Assembly: GCF_030817355.1 (NCBI RefSeq)
Contig: NZ_JAUSZH010000001.1
Coordinates: 7,849,001 to 7,913,000 of the forward strand
DNA length: 64,000 nucleotides
Direction of reading: 5' to 3'
Source: Streptomyces sp. V1I1
Lineage (GTDB): Bacteria; Actinomycetota; Actinomycetes; Streptomycetales; Streptomycetaceae
Under the pieces are notes generated by a model, which did no database searches, was not told where the DNA came from, and worked only from the letters and a program-made list of their open reading frames with translations. Positions 1 through 8,046 of this stretch are shown here, piece by piece. Within the stretch, counting starts at the first letter, position 1. Each line of letters begins with the position of its first letter. The position numbers and the translations under genes are program-made.

Positions 1-709
1 CCAGGCTGGCCAGGGCCGGCCGGCCCAGTGGCAGGATCAGCCGGGAGAAGATCCGCCACTCCCCGCCGCCGTCCATCCGGGCGGCCTCCAGCATTTCGCG
101 CGGGATCTCGGCGAAGTAGTTGCGGAGCAGGAAAATCGCGAATGGCAGCCCGTAGGCGACATGGAAGAGGATCACGCCGGGGATCGTGCCGAACAGCCCG
201 ACGGCGCCGAACAGTTTGGCCACGGGCAGCAGCCCGATCTGTACGGGCACCACGAGCAGACCCACGACCACCAGGAAGATCGCATTGCGGCCGGGGAACT
301 CCAGCCAGGCGAAGGCGTATCCGGCCAGCGCCGCGATACCGACGACGAGCGCCGTGGTGGGCACCGAGATCAGGACGGTGTTCCAGAAGGCCTGGGTGAT
401 GCCGGAGTCCTGGAACAGGGCGGTGTAGTTGTCCAGGGACAGCTGCCCGGGATCGGTCAGCGCCGTCCACCAGCCCTCGGCCGCGTTGTCCTGCTCGGAG
501 CGCATCGAGGACAGGAACAGCCCGGCCAGCGGGGTGATCCAGATGAGTGCGACGACGAGCAGGACTGCCTGGACCAGTCCGTTGCCGAGCCACTTGGACA
601 GTACGCCCAGGGGCCGCGGGCGCGGCCGGTGTGAGTGGACAGGGACGCGGGCGGAGGCCTTGGCGACCGGCTGGGACGGATTGCGCTCGATGGTGCTGTG
701 ACCGCTCAT
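1..709 (-). CDS. carbohydrate ABC transporter permease, MalG/AglG type (3' end outside window)
   Basis: Inner-membrane permease half of a sugar importer. The minus-strand reading from the ATG at 709 gives MSGHSTIERNP, then a membrane segment (LVQAVLLVVALIWITPLAGLF), several further hydrophobic segments and the cytoplasmic coupling loop EMLEAARMDGGGEWRIF. That loop matches the EAA..DG motif, through which MalG-type permeases contact the ATPase. The start codon overlaps the stop of the upstream permease gene by 4 bp (ATGA, 706-709), so the two are translationally coupled. The frame is still open at base 1, so the C-terminus lies outside the window. No ATPase gene follows in the window; in Streptomyces such importers usually share the multitasking ATPase MsiK (family knowledge). 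Confidence 0.88.
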   Translation of the reverse strand, partial: MSGHSTIERNPSQPVAKASARVPVHSHRPRPRPLGVLSKWLGNGLVQAVLLVVALIWITPLAGLFLSSMRSEQDNAAEGWWTALTDPGQLSLDNYTALFQDSGITQAFWNTVLISVPTTALVVGIAALAGYAFAWLEFPGRNAIFLVVVGLLVVPVQIGLLPVAKLFGAVGLFGTIPGVILFHVAYGLPFAIFLLRNYFAEIPREMLEAARMDGGGEWRIFSRLILPLGRPALASL

Positions 710-2046
710 GCTCCGCTCCTTCGGAAGCGCCGGACGTTGAAGATCATGGCGGGTACGACCAGAAGCAGGAGCAGCACGCTGAGGGCGCTGCCGAGTCCCT
801 GGTTGTTGCCGCCGCCGAAGGACACCAGCCACATCCGGGTCGCCAGGACATTGGCCTCTTCCTGGACCGGCCCTGGCGCGATGATCCAGACGAGGTCGAA
901 GACCTTCATCACGTTGATCACCAGGGTCACGAAGACCACCGTCAGCACCGGAGCGAGCAGCGGCACCGTGATCTTCCGGAAGATCTGCCACTCATTGGCG
1001 CCGTCCATCCGGGCCGCCTCCAGCGCGTCCCGGGGGATGGCAGCCAGTCCTGCCCCGATCAGCACCATCGAGAAGCCGGTCCAGATCCACAGATAGGCAC
1101 CGATGATCGCCGGGGTGACCAGAGCGGGGCCGAGCCAGGAAATGCCCTGGTAGGGGGCTGCGAAGTTCTCCGCCGGGAGCCGGACGGTGTACGAACCGGC
1201 GTCCAGGCCGGGGAAGTTGAACGAGCCGTCCGCGGCGGTGGTGGCTTTCGCGGCCACCTTTCCGTCCCGTACCGCCTCGACCGACATCCCCGGCAGACCC
1301 TTCTCGGCCGGGTCGACCTTGCCCGGCCTGCCGCCTCCGCCAGGAGTGAAGTCCAGGTAGACCACGCCCCTCACCTCGTCCGCTGCGGGCGCGGCAGAGG
1401 ACGCGGCATGTGCGGGCCGGGCGTCGGACGGCATCTTGTCCGGTGCCACTCCGACGAAGCCGAGGCTGACGGACTTTCCGGGGCTGACCGCGTCGGTCGT
1501 ACGGTAGGCACCGCCCGGATCCCCGGTCAGTCCCTGGCCCTGACGGGCCCTGGCGGTGGGGTACGCGGAACGGTCGTCGAAGGCGTCGTGGACGCCCACG
1601 GCCACGGCGTTGAGCACACCCCGGTTCGGGTCCTCCTCGTACGCGAGCCGGAAGATGATGCCGGCGGCCAGGAACGACACCGCCATGGGCAGGAAGAGCA
1701 CCAGCTTGAAGGCAGTTGCCCAGCGCACCTTCTCGGTGAGTACGGCGAGCACCAGGCCGAGACCGGTCAGCAGGACCGGAGCGACGACAACCCAGATGGT
1801 GCTGTTGCGGATCGCCTTGAGCGTCGCGGGATCGCTGAATATCTCGGCGTAGTTCTCGCCGCCGACGAAGCGGTCGCCGCTCGCGTCGAAGAGGCTTCGT
1901 CCGGCGGAGAACAGGACGGGGTAGACGACCAGCGCGCCGAGCAGCAGCAGGGCGGGCAGGACGAACACCACCGCGATGTTCCGCCTCCTGCGGTGCGCCC
2001 GCCGCCGCGGATTCGCGGCGGGGGCGGATGTGGTGAGTGCAGCCAT
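706..2046 (-). CDS. carbohydrate ABC transporter permease, MalF/AglF type, with an SdrD-like insertion
   Basis: First permease subunit of the sugar importer, about 446 aa. The ATG at 2046 (MAALTTSAPAANPRRRAHRR) is preferred over the longer open frame because it follows the binding-protein stop by 11 bp and is followed at once by a basic tail and the first membrane helix. The EAA loop is DALEAARMDGANEWQIF. Between the third membrane segment and GISWLGPALVTPAIIGAYLW the protein carries a long extracytoplasmic insertion. This includes VVYLDFTPGGGG, GLPGMSVEAV, TTAADGSFNFPGLDAGSYTV and RLPAENF, the pattern of SdrD-B/CNA-B prealbumin-like repeats. E. coli MalF also has a large periplasmic loop (P2), but of a different fold. 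The loop probably touches the binding protein or the cell wall (inference). It ends with FNVRRFRRSGA, typical of AglF. Confidence 0.9.
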   Translation of the reverse strand: MAALTTSAPAANPRRRAHRRRRNIAVVFVLPALLLLGALVVYPVLFSAGRSLFDASGDRFVGGENYAEIFSDPATLKAIRNSTIWVVVAPVLLTGLGLVLAVLTEKVRWATAFKLVLFLPMAVSFLAAGIIFRLAYEEDPNRGVLNAVAVGVHDAFDDRSAYPTARARQGQGLTGDPGGAYRTTDAVSPGKSVSLGFVGVAPDKMPSDARPAHAASSAAPAADEVRGVVYLDFTPGGGGRPGKVDPAEKGLPGMSVEAVRDGKVAAKATTAADGSFNFPGLDAGSYTVRLPAENFAAPYQGISWLGPALVTPAIIGAYLWIWTGFSMVLIGAGLAAIPRDALEAARMDGANEWQIFRKITVPLLAPVLTVVFVTLVINVMKVFDLVWIIAPGPVQEEANVLATRMWLVSFGGGNNQGLGSALSVLLLLLVVPAMIFNVRRFRRSGA

Positions 2047-2057
2047 GGTGCGAGGCC

Positions 2058-3389
2058 TCAGCTCTTGTATGCCTTGGCGGCCGCGGCTTCGAGCTTGGCC
2101 GCGGTGCCCTTCGGGTCCGAGGGGTCGCGCAGGAAGTCCTGGAGGAGCTTCCACTCGCCCGCGCCCTTGGTTCCGCCGAACGCGGCCGGGGCCTGGTCGG
2201 ACATGTCGAAGCGCACCGAGTCACCGGCATCCACCAGTGACTTGGCCGTGGACCGGGTGGTGTCGTCGGCGTACGAGGCGAGGTCCACGTCCTTGTTGGG
2301 GGAGAGGAAGCCTCCCGCGCCGGCCCATACCGAAGCCGCTTCGGGGGTGGCCAGGAACTCCAGCAGCCGTTGCGCCGCCTTCTTGTTCTTGCCGTCCTTG
2401 AGCACCACGGCCGCGTCACCGCCGCTCACCACCGGTGCCTTGCCGCTGTCGACGCCGGGGAACGGGAAGAACTTGGCGTCCTCGCCGAGCTTCTTGCCGA
2501 AGTCGTCCTTGGCCATACCGCCCACGAAGTCGCCCTCGTAGACCATGCCGGCCTTCGGCTCGGGACCGAAGACCTGCTCGATCGAGCCCGGGAAGTCGGT
2601 GCGCAGCGCGCCGGCCGAGCCGCCGGCCACGAGCTGCTTGTCCTTGAACACCTCGCCCAGGGTGGTGAGCGCCTTGACCACGCTGGCGTCGGTCCAGGGC
2701 AGGGTGTGGGCGGCCAGCTGGTCGTACTTCTCCGGTCCCGCCTGGGAGAGGTAGATGTTCTCGAACCAGTCGGTGAGGGTCCAGCCGTCCTCACCGGCGA
2801 CGGCGAAGGCGGGCAGTCCGGAGTCGGCGAGCGTGCGGCCCGCCTTGAGCATGTCCGTGTAGCTCTTGGGCTCCGCCACTCCGGCCTGCTCGAACGCGCT
2901 CGGGCTGTACCAGACGGTCGACTTGTGGGCCGCCTTGAAGTAGAGGCCGTAGTACGTCTTGTCGACGGTGCCGTAGTTCTTCCACACCGTGGCGAGGTTC
3001 GCGCCGGCGGTCGTCGCGGTCTTCTGTGAGAGGGGCTCGAGCCAGCCCTCCTTGGCGAACTGCTGGAGTACGCCGACCTGAGGCACCATCGCCACGTCCG
3101 GGGCGTTGCCGCCCTCGATCTTGCTGCCTACGAAGGTGGAGACGTTGTCACCGGTCGGCACGAAGACGGTCTTGGCGCCGGTCTCCTTGGTGAAGGCGTC
3201 CAGCACCTTCCGGAAGTTCTTCTGCTCGCTGCCGGTCCAGACTCCGGCCACGGTCACGGTCTGGCCGTTGAGTTCCTTACCGCCGCTCGCCGGGCCCGGT
3301 GAGCCGCCGCAGGCCGTCGCGCCGAGGGCGAGGGTGAGTACCGCCGATGCGGCCGCCGTGGTCCGCCGGGTCGTCGTGAGTCGTCGCAT
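2058..3389 (-). CDS. extracellular sugar-binding lipoprotein of the ABC importer
   Basis: Family 1-type solute-binding protein (443 aa), AglE/MalE-like. The ATG at 3389 gives MRRLTTTRRTTAAASAVLTL, then ALGATACGGSPG: a basic n-region, hydrophobic core and lipobox-like Cys, so it is predicted to be a lipoprotein tethered outside the membrane. The body has features of the family: GGNAPDVAMVPQVG (ligand-site loop), GVWTGSEQKNFRKVLDAF near the N-terminus, and LLEFLATPEAASVWA near the end. It lies between the GH13 gene (38-bp gap) and the MalF-type permease (11-bp gap) and should deliver alpha-glucosides or maltodextrins. The exact substrate cannot be read from sequence. Confidence 0.92.
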   Translation of the reverse strand: MRRLTTTRRTTAAASAVLTLALGATACGGSPGPASGGKELNGQTVTVAGVWTGSEQKNFRKVLDAFTKETGAKTVFVPTGDNVSTFVGSKIEGGNAPDVAMVPQVGVLQQFAKEGWLEPLSQKTATTAGANLATVWKNYGTVDKTYYGLYFKAAHKSTVWYSPSAFEQAGVAEPKSYTDMLKAGRTLADSGLPAFAVAGEDGWTLTDWFENIYLSQAGPEKYDQLAAHTLPWTDASVVKALTTLGEVFKDKQLVAGGSAGALRTDFPGSIEQVFGPEPKAGMVYEGDFVGGMAKDDFGKKLGEDAKFFPFPGVDSGKAPVVSGGDAAVVLKDGKNKKAAQRLLEFLATPEAASVWAGAGGFLSPNKDVDLASYADDTTRSTAKSLVDAGDSVRFDMSDQAPAAFGGTKGAGEWKLLQDFLRDPSDPKGTAAKLEAAAAKAYKS

Positions 3390-3427
3390 GGTGACAGTCC
3401 TTCCGAGGGGTGGGAATGGTGGGTGGT

Positions 3428-5101
3428 TCAGGGGGTGGGGCAGTCGCCCGTCCACCACGCGGCGGTCGCTCCGGGGAGCACACCGTCCGGGCAGGGACCG
3501 CTGGAGAGGAGTGGAGTGCCCGCTACCGGCGCGGGCACGGGCTCGGTTCCGAAGTTGATCGCGCAGATGAGTCCGTCACCGCGGGTCATGGCCAGGACCT
3601 GCGGGGGCGCCTCCAGCCAGCGCAGGCTGCCCTCGCCCAACTGCGGCAGGCTGCGCCGCAGTTGAAGTCCTTCGCGGTAGAGGTGCCAGAAGGAGCGGGT
3701 GTCGGCCAGCGCCCGGTCGGTGGCGTGCTCGGCGAACCACTCGGGCTGTGGCAGCCAGGGCCGCGCGCCGGCCGCACCCTGGCTGAAGCCGAACGGTGAC
3801 GCGTGACCCGACCAGGGCAGCGGCACCCGGCAGCCGTCCCGGATGCGCGCGCGGCTGCCGGTGCGGTGGAAGATCGGGTCGGTGAGCACCTCGTCGGGAA
3901 GGTCGAGGACTTCCGGGAGGCCGAGCTCCTCGCCCTGGTAGACGTAGGCGGCGCCGGGCAGCGCCAGCATCAGCAGAGCGGCGGCGCGGGCACGTGCCGC
4001 ACCGAGCCCGCTGGCCTCCACGCCGGGCTCGCCCGCGTAGCGGGTGACCGTGCGTACCTGGTCGTGGTTGTTGAGCACCCAGGTGACGGTGGATCCCGTC
4101 CCTGCGATGTCGCGTATCGCCTCCGTGATGGTTGTCCGGAAGGCTTCGGCGTCCCACGGGGCGCTGAGCAGGTCGAAGAAGAACGCCTGGTGCAGCTCGT
4201 CGGGCCGTACGTACTCGGCGTGTTCGCGCGCCGTCGGTACGGAGACCTCGCCGACGAGCAGCCGCTCGTGGCCGTCCCGGTCCGCGTACTCCTCGCACAC
4301 GGACCGCCAGCGGCGCCACACCTGGTGGACCTCGGGCTGGTTCCAGGCCAGCGGGTTCACCGAGTCCCGGGACCGCTCGTCGGCGGCGGGGTCGTCGGAG
4401 TCGGGCAGCTCGGGGTGCTTGAAGAGGCCGGCGGCGACATCGATGCGGAAACCGTCGACACCCCGGTCCAGCCAGAAGCGCAGTACGCGCTCGAAGGAGT
4501 CGCCGATCTCGGGGTTGCGCCAGTTCAGGTCGGGCTGCTCCGGGGTGAACAGGTGGAGATACCACTGTCCCGGGGTGCCGTCGGATTCCGTGATCCGGCT
4601 CCAGGCGGGCCCGCCGAACATGGCCCGCCAGTTGTTGGGGGGCTCCGCGCCGTCCGGCCCGCGGCCGTCGGCGAAGTGGAAGCGGGCGCGGGCGGCGCTG
4701 CCGGGGTCGGCGGCGAGCGCTTCGCGGAACCACGGGTGCTCGCTGGAGCAGTGGTTGGGGACGATGTCGAGCAGCAGCTTGAGTCCGAGCCGGCGGGCGT
4801 CGGCCATCAGCAGGTCGAACTCGGCCAGGTCGCCGTAGACCGGGTCGACGTCGCAGTAGTCGGCGACGTCGTAACCGTGGTCGTGCTGCGGCGACGGATA
4901 GAACGGGCTGAGCCAGATGCCGTCGACACCGAGCTTCCTGAGGTACGGCAGCCCGGCCCGAACGCCGGCCAGGTCGCCGATGCCGTCCCCCGTGCTGTCG
5001 AGGAAGCTGCGTACGTACACCTGGTAGATCACCGCGTCGCGCCACCAGGAGGTGGCCGTGCGGGGGGAGTGGCCGAGGACGGCCGGAAGAGCTGTGAGCA
5101 T
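3428..5101 (-). CDS. GH13 alpha-glucosidase (oligo-1,6-/alpha-1,4-glucosidase type)
   Basis: Intracellular glycoside hydrolase of 557 aa that hydrolyses imported oligosaccharides to glucose. It begins MLTALPAVLGHSPRTATSWW and has no signal peptide. GH13 landmarks are in order: WWRDAVIYQVYVRSF, GDGIGDLAGVRAGL, region I DIVPNHCS, region II GFRIDVAAG with nucleophile Asp221, region III LLVGEVSVP with acid/base Glu285, and region IV NNHDQVR with Asp347. All three catalytic carboxylates are therefore present. Length and the YQVYVRSF and PNHCS elements fit the AglA/MalL group rather than secreted amylases. It is the first gene of the operon with the importer genes downstream. The promoter with the repeated element TGTTAAGTAG lies 60-95 bp upstream. 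Confidence 0.93.
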   Translation of the reverse strand: MLTALPAVLGHSPRTATSWWRDAVIYQVYVRSFLDSTGDGIGDLAGVRAGLPYLRKLGVDGIWLSPFYPSPQHDHGYDVADYCDVDPVYGDLAEFDLLMADARRLGLKLLLDIVPNHCSSEHPWFREALAADPGSAARARFHFADGRGPDGAEPPNNWRAMFGGPAWSRITESDGTPGQWYLHLFTPEQPDLNWRNPEIGDSFERVLRFWLDRGVDGFRIDVAAGLFKHPELPDSDDPAADERSRDSVNPLAWNQPEVHQVWRRWRSVCEEYADRDGHERLLVGEVSVPTAREHAEYVRPDELHQAFFFDLLSAPWDAEAFRTTITEAIRDIAGTGSTVTWVLNNHDQVRTVTRYAGEPGVEASGLGAARARAAALLMLALPGAAYVYQGEELGLPEVLDLPDEVLTDPIFHRTGSRARIRDGCRVPLPWSGHASPFGFSQGAAGARPWLPQPEWFAEHATDRALADTRSFWHLYREGLQLRRSLPQLGEGSLRWLEAPPQVLAMTRGDGLICAINFGTEPVPAPVAGTPLLSSGPCPDGVLPGATAAWWTGDCPTP

Positions 5102-5166
5102 CTCGCGTTGACCCGTTCCTGAAGGATGCGAGAGCGCCCCAGAGCGGGTGCGCTGTTATGCATGCA

Positions 5167-5196
5167 TGTTAAGTAGGGGTGACGGCAGCGTGTCAA
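5167..5196 (-). promoter_or_regulatory. promoter of the glucosidase/sugar importer operon
   Basis: On the minus strand a consensus -35 TTGACA (plus-strand 5191-5196) is separated by 18 bp from a -10-like TTAACA (5167-5172). It is 66-95 bp upstream of the glucosidase start. The -10 overlaps one copy of the repeated element TGTTAAGTAG, as expected for a repressor site that blocks polymerase. Confidence 0.6.
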
Positions 5197-5267
5197 CGAT
5201 GCTGTGAGAAACAGCCCAGGTATGCCCGGATATTTGTGGGTATGCCAGAGTGAGCTACTACTTAACA
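5167..5267. promoter_or_regulatory. pair of inverted operator-like elements TGTTAAGTAG
   Basis: TGTTAAGTAG at 5167-5176 recurs as its exact reverse complement CTACTTAACA at 5258-5267, 81 bp apart. The first copy overlaps the predicted -10 of the glucosidase operon; the second lies between that promoter and the end of the next gene. Two exact 10-mers in inverted orientation inside a 200-bp intergenic region suggest a regulator site, possibly with looping. The regulator is not identified, and no LacI-type gene is present in this window. Confidence 0.45.
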
Positions 5268-5301
5268 AGTAAATAATGAGCCGAGGGGGCGGCCGGCAGA
5301 T

Positions 5302-6573
5302 TCAGCCCTTGCGGGAGATCGTTCCCAGCTCGCGGGACAGCCGTGCGACGGCCTGCTGCGGCGTCTGCCGCAGCGCCATGACGTCCTGGACGACGGCCTG
5401 CACGGCGAGGCTCACCTGGTCGTACCGAGGGCTCTTGGGGCGCGGCTCGGCCGCCAGTACGCTCTGCCGCAGCGTGGGCAGATACGGGTAGGCCCGGATC
5501 AGAGCGGGATCCTCGTACAGCGCGGCGCGTACCGGTGGCAGCGAGCCCTCGGTGAGCACCTGCCGCTGGACGCGCTCGCTGGTGAGATAGGCGATCAGGT
5601 CGGCGGCCGACTCCGGATGCCGGGAGTGGCTGCTGACCGCGAGATTGGAGCCGCCGAGCACACTCGTGCCCGGTCCCGACGGTCCGGGCAGCGGCACCGC
5701 ACCGAATGCGCCGGCCACCTTCGAACCCGGCGCGTTGGCCACCGAGTACACGTAGGGCCAGTTCCGCAGAAAGAGCAGCCGGCCGTCCTGGAAGGCCTGC
5801 CGGGACTCCTCCTCCTTGTAGCCGCGGGCTTTGGAGGAGATCCAGCCGTCCCGTACTCCGCCCGCCAGGAACTCCAGTCCGGCCCGGGCCGCGGCCGAGT
5901 CCACCGTCACCCGGGCGCCGTCGTCCCGAAGGATCGAGCCGCCCGCCGAATGAACGGCCTCGGTGGCGTTGACCGTCAGTCCCTCGTACGGCAGGAACTG
6001 GCCGGCATAGCCGTCCATGCCGTACTCGGGGGCCAGTTCCCGGGCCTGCCGGGCCAGCTCCGCCCATGTGCGCGGTGGCCGTTCGCCCGCCCGCTCCAGA
6101 ATGTCCTTGCGGTAGTACAGCAGCCCGGCGTTGGTGACATAGGGGACGGCGTAGAGGCGGCCGTCGAAGGTGGCTGTGTCCACCACGGGCGCCAGGAAGG
6201 TGTTCAGCGGGAACCGGTCCCGCTGCAAGGGGGAGATCCATCCTGCAGCCGCGAACTCGGAGGTCCAGGCCACATCGATGTTCAGTACGTCGAACCGGTC
6301 ACTGCCGGACCGCAGCTCGCTGATCATCTGGGCCCGGGTCTCGTCCGCGGAGTCGGGCAGCTCGACGAGCGTGACCTGTTCCTTCGCGTGGCTGCGGTTC
6401 CAGTCGTCCAGCAGCGGCCCGAGATACTCGGTGAGATCGCCCGCCGTCACCAGCGTCATGGGTCCGCGGCCCTTGGGAGCCGCACTCTCCGACTGGGCGC
6501 CGAAGCCCGCGTAACCCGCGAGGATTACGGCGACAACGAGGAGCCCCCTACCCGCGGCATGCATCCACCGCAT
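5302..6573 (-). CDS. extracellular solute-binding protein, sugar type, no lipobox
   Basis: Solute-binding protein of about 423 aa related to trehalose/sugar binding proteins. The start at 6573 (MRWMHAAGRGLLVVAVILAG) is chosen because GGGAGGA lies 7 bp upstream; a second ATG 18 bp earlier lacks such a site. A signal-anchor-like N-terminus is followed by GRGPMTLVTAGDLTEYLGPL, FDVLNIDVAWTSEFAAAGW, YAVPYVTNAGLLYYRKDIL and VLGGSNLAVSSHS, the usual landmarks of the family. There is no cysteine after the hydrophobic segment, so unlike most Gram-positive binding proteins it is not an obvious lipoprotein; it could be released or stay anchored by its N-terminal helix. No permease gene is adjacent. It is convergent in position with nothing and divergent from the padR operon. 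Confidence 0.85.
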   Translation of the reverse strand: MRWMHAAGRGLLVVAVILAGYAGFGAQSESAAPKGRGPMTLVTAGDLTEYLGPLLDDWNRSHAKEQVTLVELPDSADETRAQMISELRSGSDRFDVLNIDVAWTSEFAAAGWISPLQRDRFPLNTFLAPVVDTATFDGRLYAVPYVTNAGLLYYRKDILERAGERPPRTWAELARQARELAPEYGMDGYAGQFLPYEGLTVNATEAVHSAGGSILRDDGARVTVDSAAARAGLEFLAGGVRDGWISSKARGYKEEESRQAFQDGRLLFLRNWPYVYSVANAPGSKVAGAFGAVPLPGPSGPGTSVLGGSNLAVSSHSRHPESAADLIAYLTSERVQRQVLTEGSLPPVRAALYEDPALIRAYPYLPTLRQSVLAAEPRPKSPRYDQVSLAVQAVVQDVMALRQTPQQAVARLSRELGTISRKG

Positions 6574-6611
6574 AGGTTCCTCCCAGTGCACCGATCCGGC
6601 CGCGCCGCCGT

Positions 6612-6645
6612 CCCATGTGGCCTATGTATACCTGTTAGGCATGGG
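6612..6645. promoter_or_regulatory. imperfect inverted repeat, candidate PadR operator
   Basis: Outer arms CCCATG (6612-6617) and CATGGG (6640-6645) flank inner arms CCTA and TAGG around the centre TGTATACCTGT. The repeat sits in the shared upstream region of the binding-protein gene (minus) and the padR operon (plus). PadR proteins often autoregulate through such sites, so this is a plausible operator, by position and symmetry only. Confidence 0.4.
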
Positions 6646-6739
6646 CGATACTAGACGTCCAGGCGGAGAAGGCGGGTGGCGCGAACCACACCCCGTATCC
6701 GAGCCAACAGGAAACTATGGAGCGGGAGGGAGGGAGCGC

Positions 6740-7246
6740 GTGCGGCTGCCGCTCCTGGCACTTCTCACCCGTGGTCCGGCGCACGGTTACGAGCTCAAGC
6801 AGGACCTTGAGAAGCTCCTGGGTGCCGCGTACCCTCAGCCGAATGTCGGCCAAATCTACGTCACTCTTGGGCGGCTGGAAAAGGCCGGTCTGATCGCAGG
6901 CGAGGACGTCGAGCAGTCCGGCAGGCCCAACAAGCGTACGTATCGGCTCACCGACGCCGGGCGGGAGGCCGTACTCGCCTGGTTCGAAGAGACCACGGAC
7001 GAGCCGCGGGTCAGGGACGAGTTCTTCATGAAGGTCGCCCTCGCGCCCCAATCCGGTCTTGCCGACCCGATCACGCTGATCAACAAACAGCGGCGTCAGT
7101 ACCTGAACACCATGCGTGACCTGTCGAAGCTGGCCGCGGCCGAGGACCGGGACAACAGGGTCTCCCAGCTGCTGATCGAGGGCGCGATGCTGCATCTGCA
7201 AGCCGACCTCGACTGGCTGGAACGCTGTCAGGAGGAGCTGGAATGA
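6740..7246 (+). CDS. PadR-family transcriptional regulator
   Basis: DNA-binding repressor of 168 aa. The GTG at 6740 is chosen because GGGAGGGAGGGAG lies just upstream and because PadR proteins begin directly with the segment seen here, VRLPLLALLTRGPAHGYELK. The winged-helix core continues with YPQPNVGQIYVTLGRLEKAGLI and GRPNKRTYRLTDAGREAVLAWF, followed by a helical C-terminal dimerisation arm ending DWLERCQEELE. It overlaps the ABC ATPase gene by 4 bp (ATGA), so it very likely controls that transporter. A symmetric element 95-128 bp upstream is a candidate autoregulatory site. The ligand is unknown. Confidence 0.9.
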   Translation: MRLPLLALLTRGPAHGYELKQDLEKLLGAAYPQPNVGQIYVTLGRLEKAGLIAGEDVEQSGRPNKRTYRLTDAGREAVLAWFEETTDEPRVRDEFFMKVALAPQSGLADPITLINKQRRQYLNTMRDLSKLAAAEDRDNRVSQLLIEGAMLHLQADLDWLERCQEELE

Positions 7247-8046
7247 GCGAGGACACCGCTCCTGCCGCGCTGGGCGCATCCGGTGCCACGCCTGGTCAGG
7301 GGGACAATGTACCGATCGTACGCGCCGAGGGTCTGACCAAGACCCATCACGGCGAAGGCGCACCGGTTCACGCCGTACGCGGAGTGGATCTGACCGTTCA
7401 GCCCGGGGAATTCGTTGCTGTCACCGGCCCCTCCGGCGCCGGCAAGTCCACGCTGCTCCACCTCATCGGCGGGCTCCAGCGACCCGACAGCGGCCGCCTC
7501 TGGCTCGACGGCCGCCGGGTGGACGAGTATCGCGAGGCCCGCTGGGCGGTGCTGCGCCGCCGGAGCATTGGCATCGTCTTCCAGTTCTTCAACCTGGTCT
7601 CCGACCTCACCGTCGCCGACAACGTCGAACTGCCCGCGCTGCTGGCGGGCGCCTCGCCCAAGGCAGCCAGGGACAGCCGGGCGGAACTGCTCGCCGAACT
7701 CGGCCTCGAAGGCAGGGAACGGTCCATGCCGGGCGAACTCTCCGGCGGCGAGCAGCAGCGCGTCGCTCTGGCCAGGGCCCTGGTGAACCATCCCGCGCTG
7801 CTGCTCGCCGACGAACCGGCCGGCAGCCTGGACAGCAAGGGCACCCGGGAAGTGCTCCGGCTGCTCTCCCGGTTCCATCAACGCGGCCAGACGATCCTGC
7901 TGGTCACCCATGACGCACGGATGGCCAGCGCGGCCGACCGGGTCATCAGCTTCTTCGACGGGCGAATAGCCGACGACGCGGCACTCGGTGCGGGGCACCG
8001 CACCACGGGCCGCGGCGTCTCCGGCGTACTCGAACTGAAGGAGTGA
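7243..8046 (+). CDS. ABC transporter ATP-binding protein, MacB/LolD type
   Basis: ATPase of an FtsX-type ABC system (267 aa). Walker A is GPSGAGKST, the Q-loop region reads GIVFQFFNLV, the signature is LSGGEQQRVALARAL, Walker B is LLLADEPAGSLDSK and the H-loop is VTHDARM. The phrase FQFFNLVSDLTVADNVELP is characteristic of the MacB/LolD subfamily, which works by mechanotransmission rather than by import. The gene is coupled at both ends: its ATG overlaps the padR stop and its TGA overlaps the GTG of the permease gene. Confidence 0.94.
   Translation: MSEDTAPAALGASGATPGQGDNVPIVRAEGLTKTHHGEGAPVHAVRGVDLTVQPGEFVAVTGPSGAGKSTLLHLIGGLQRPDSGRLWLDGRRVDEYREARWAVLRRRSIGIVFQFFNLVSDLTVADNVELPALLAGASPKAARDSRAELLAELGLEGRERSMPGELSGGEQQRVALARALVNHPALLLADEPAGSLDSKGTREVLRLLSRFHQRGQTILLVTHDARMASAADRVISFFDGRIADDAALGAGHRTTGRGVSGVLELKE

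Noticed and set aside
547..2541. 664-residue plus-strand open frame across the permease genes
   Set aside because: It crosses three well-supported minus-strand genes and reads as Gly/Arg/His-rich noise.
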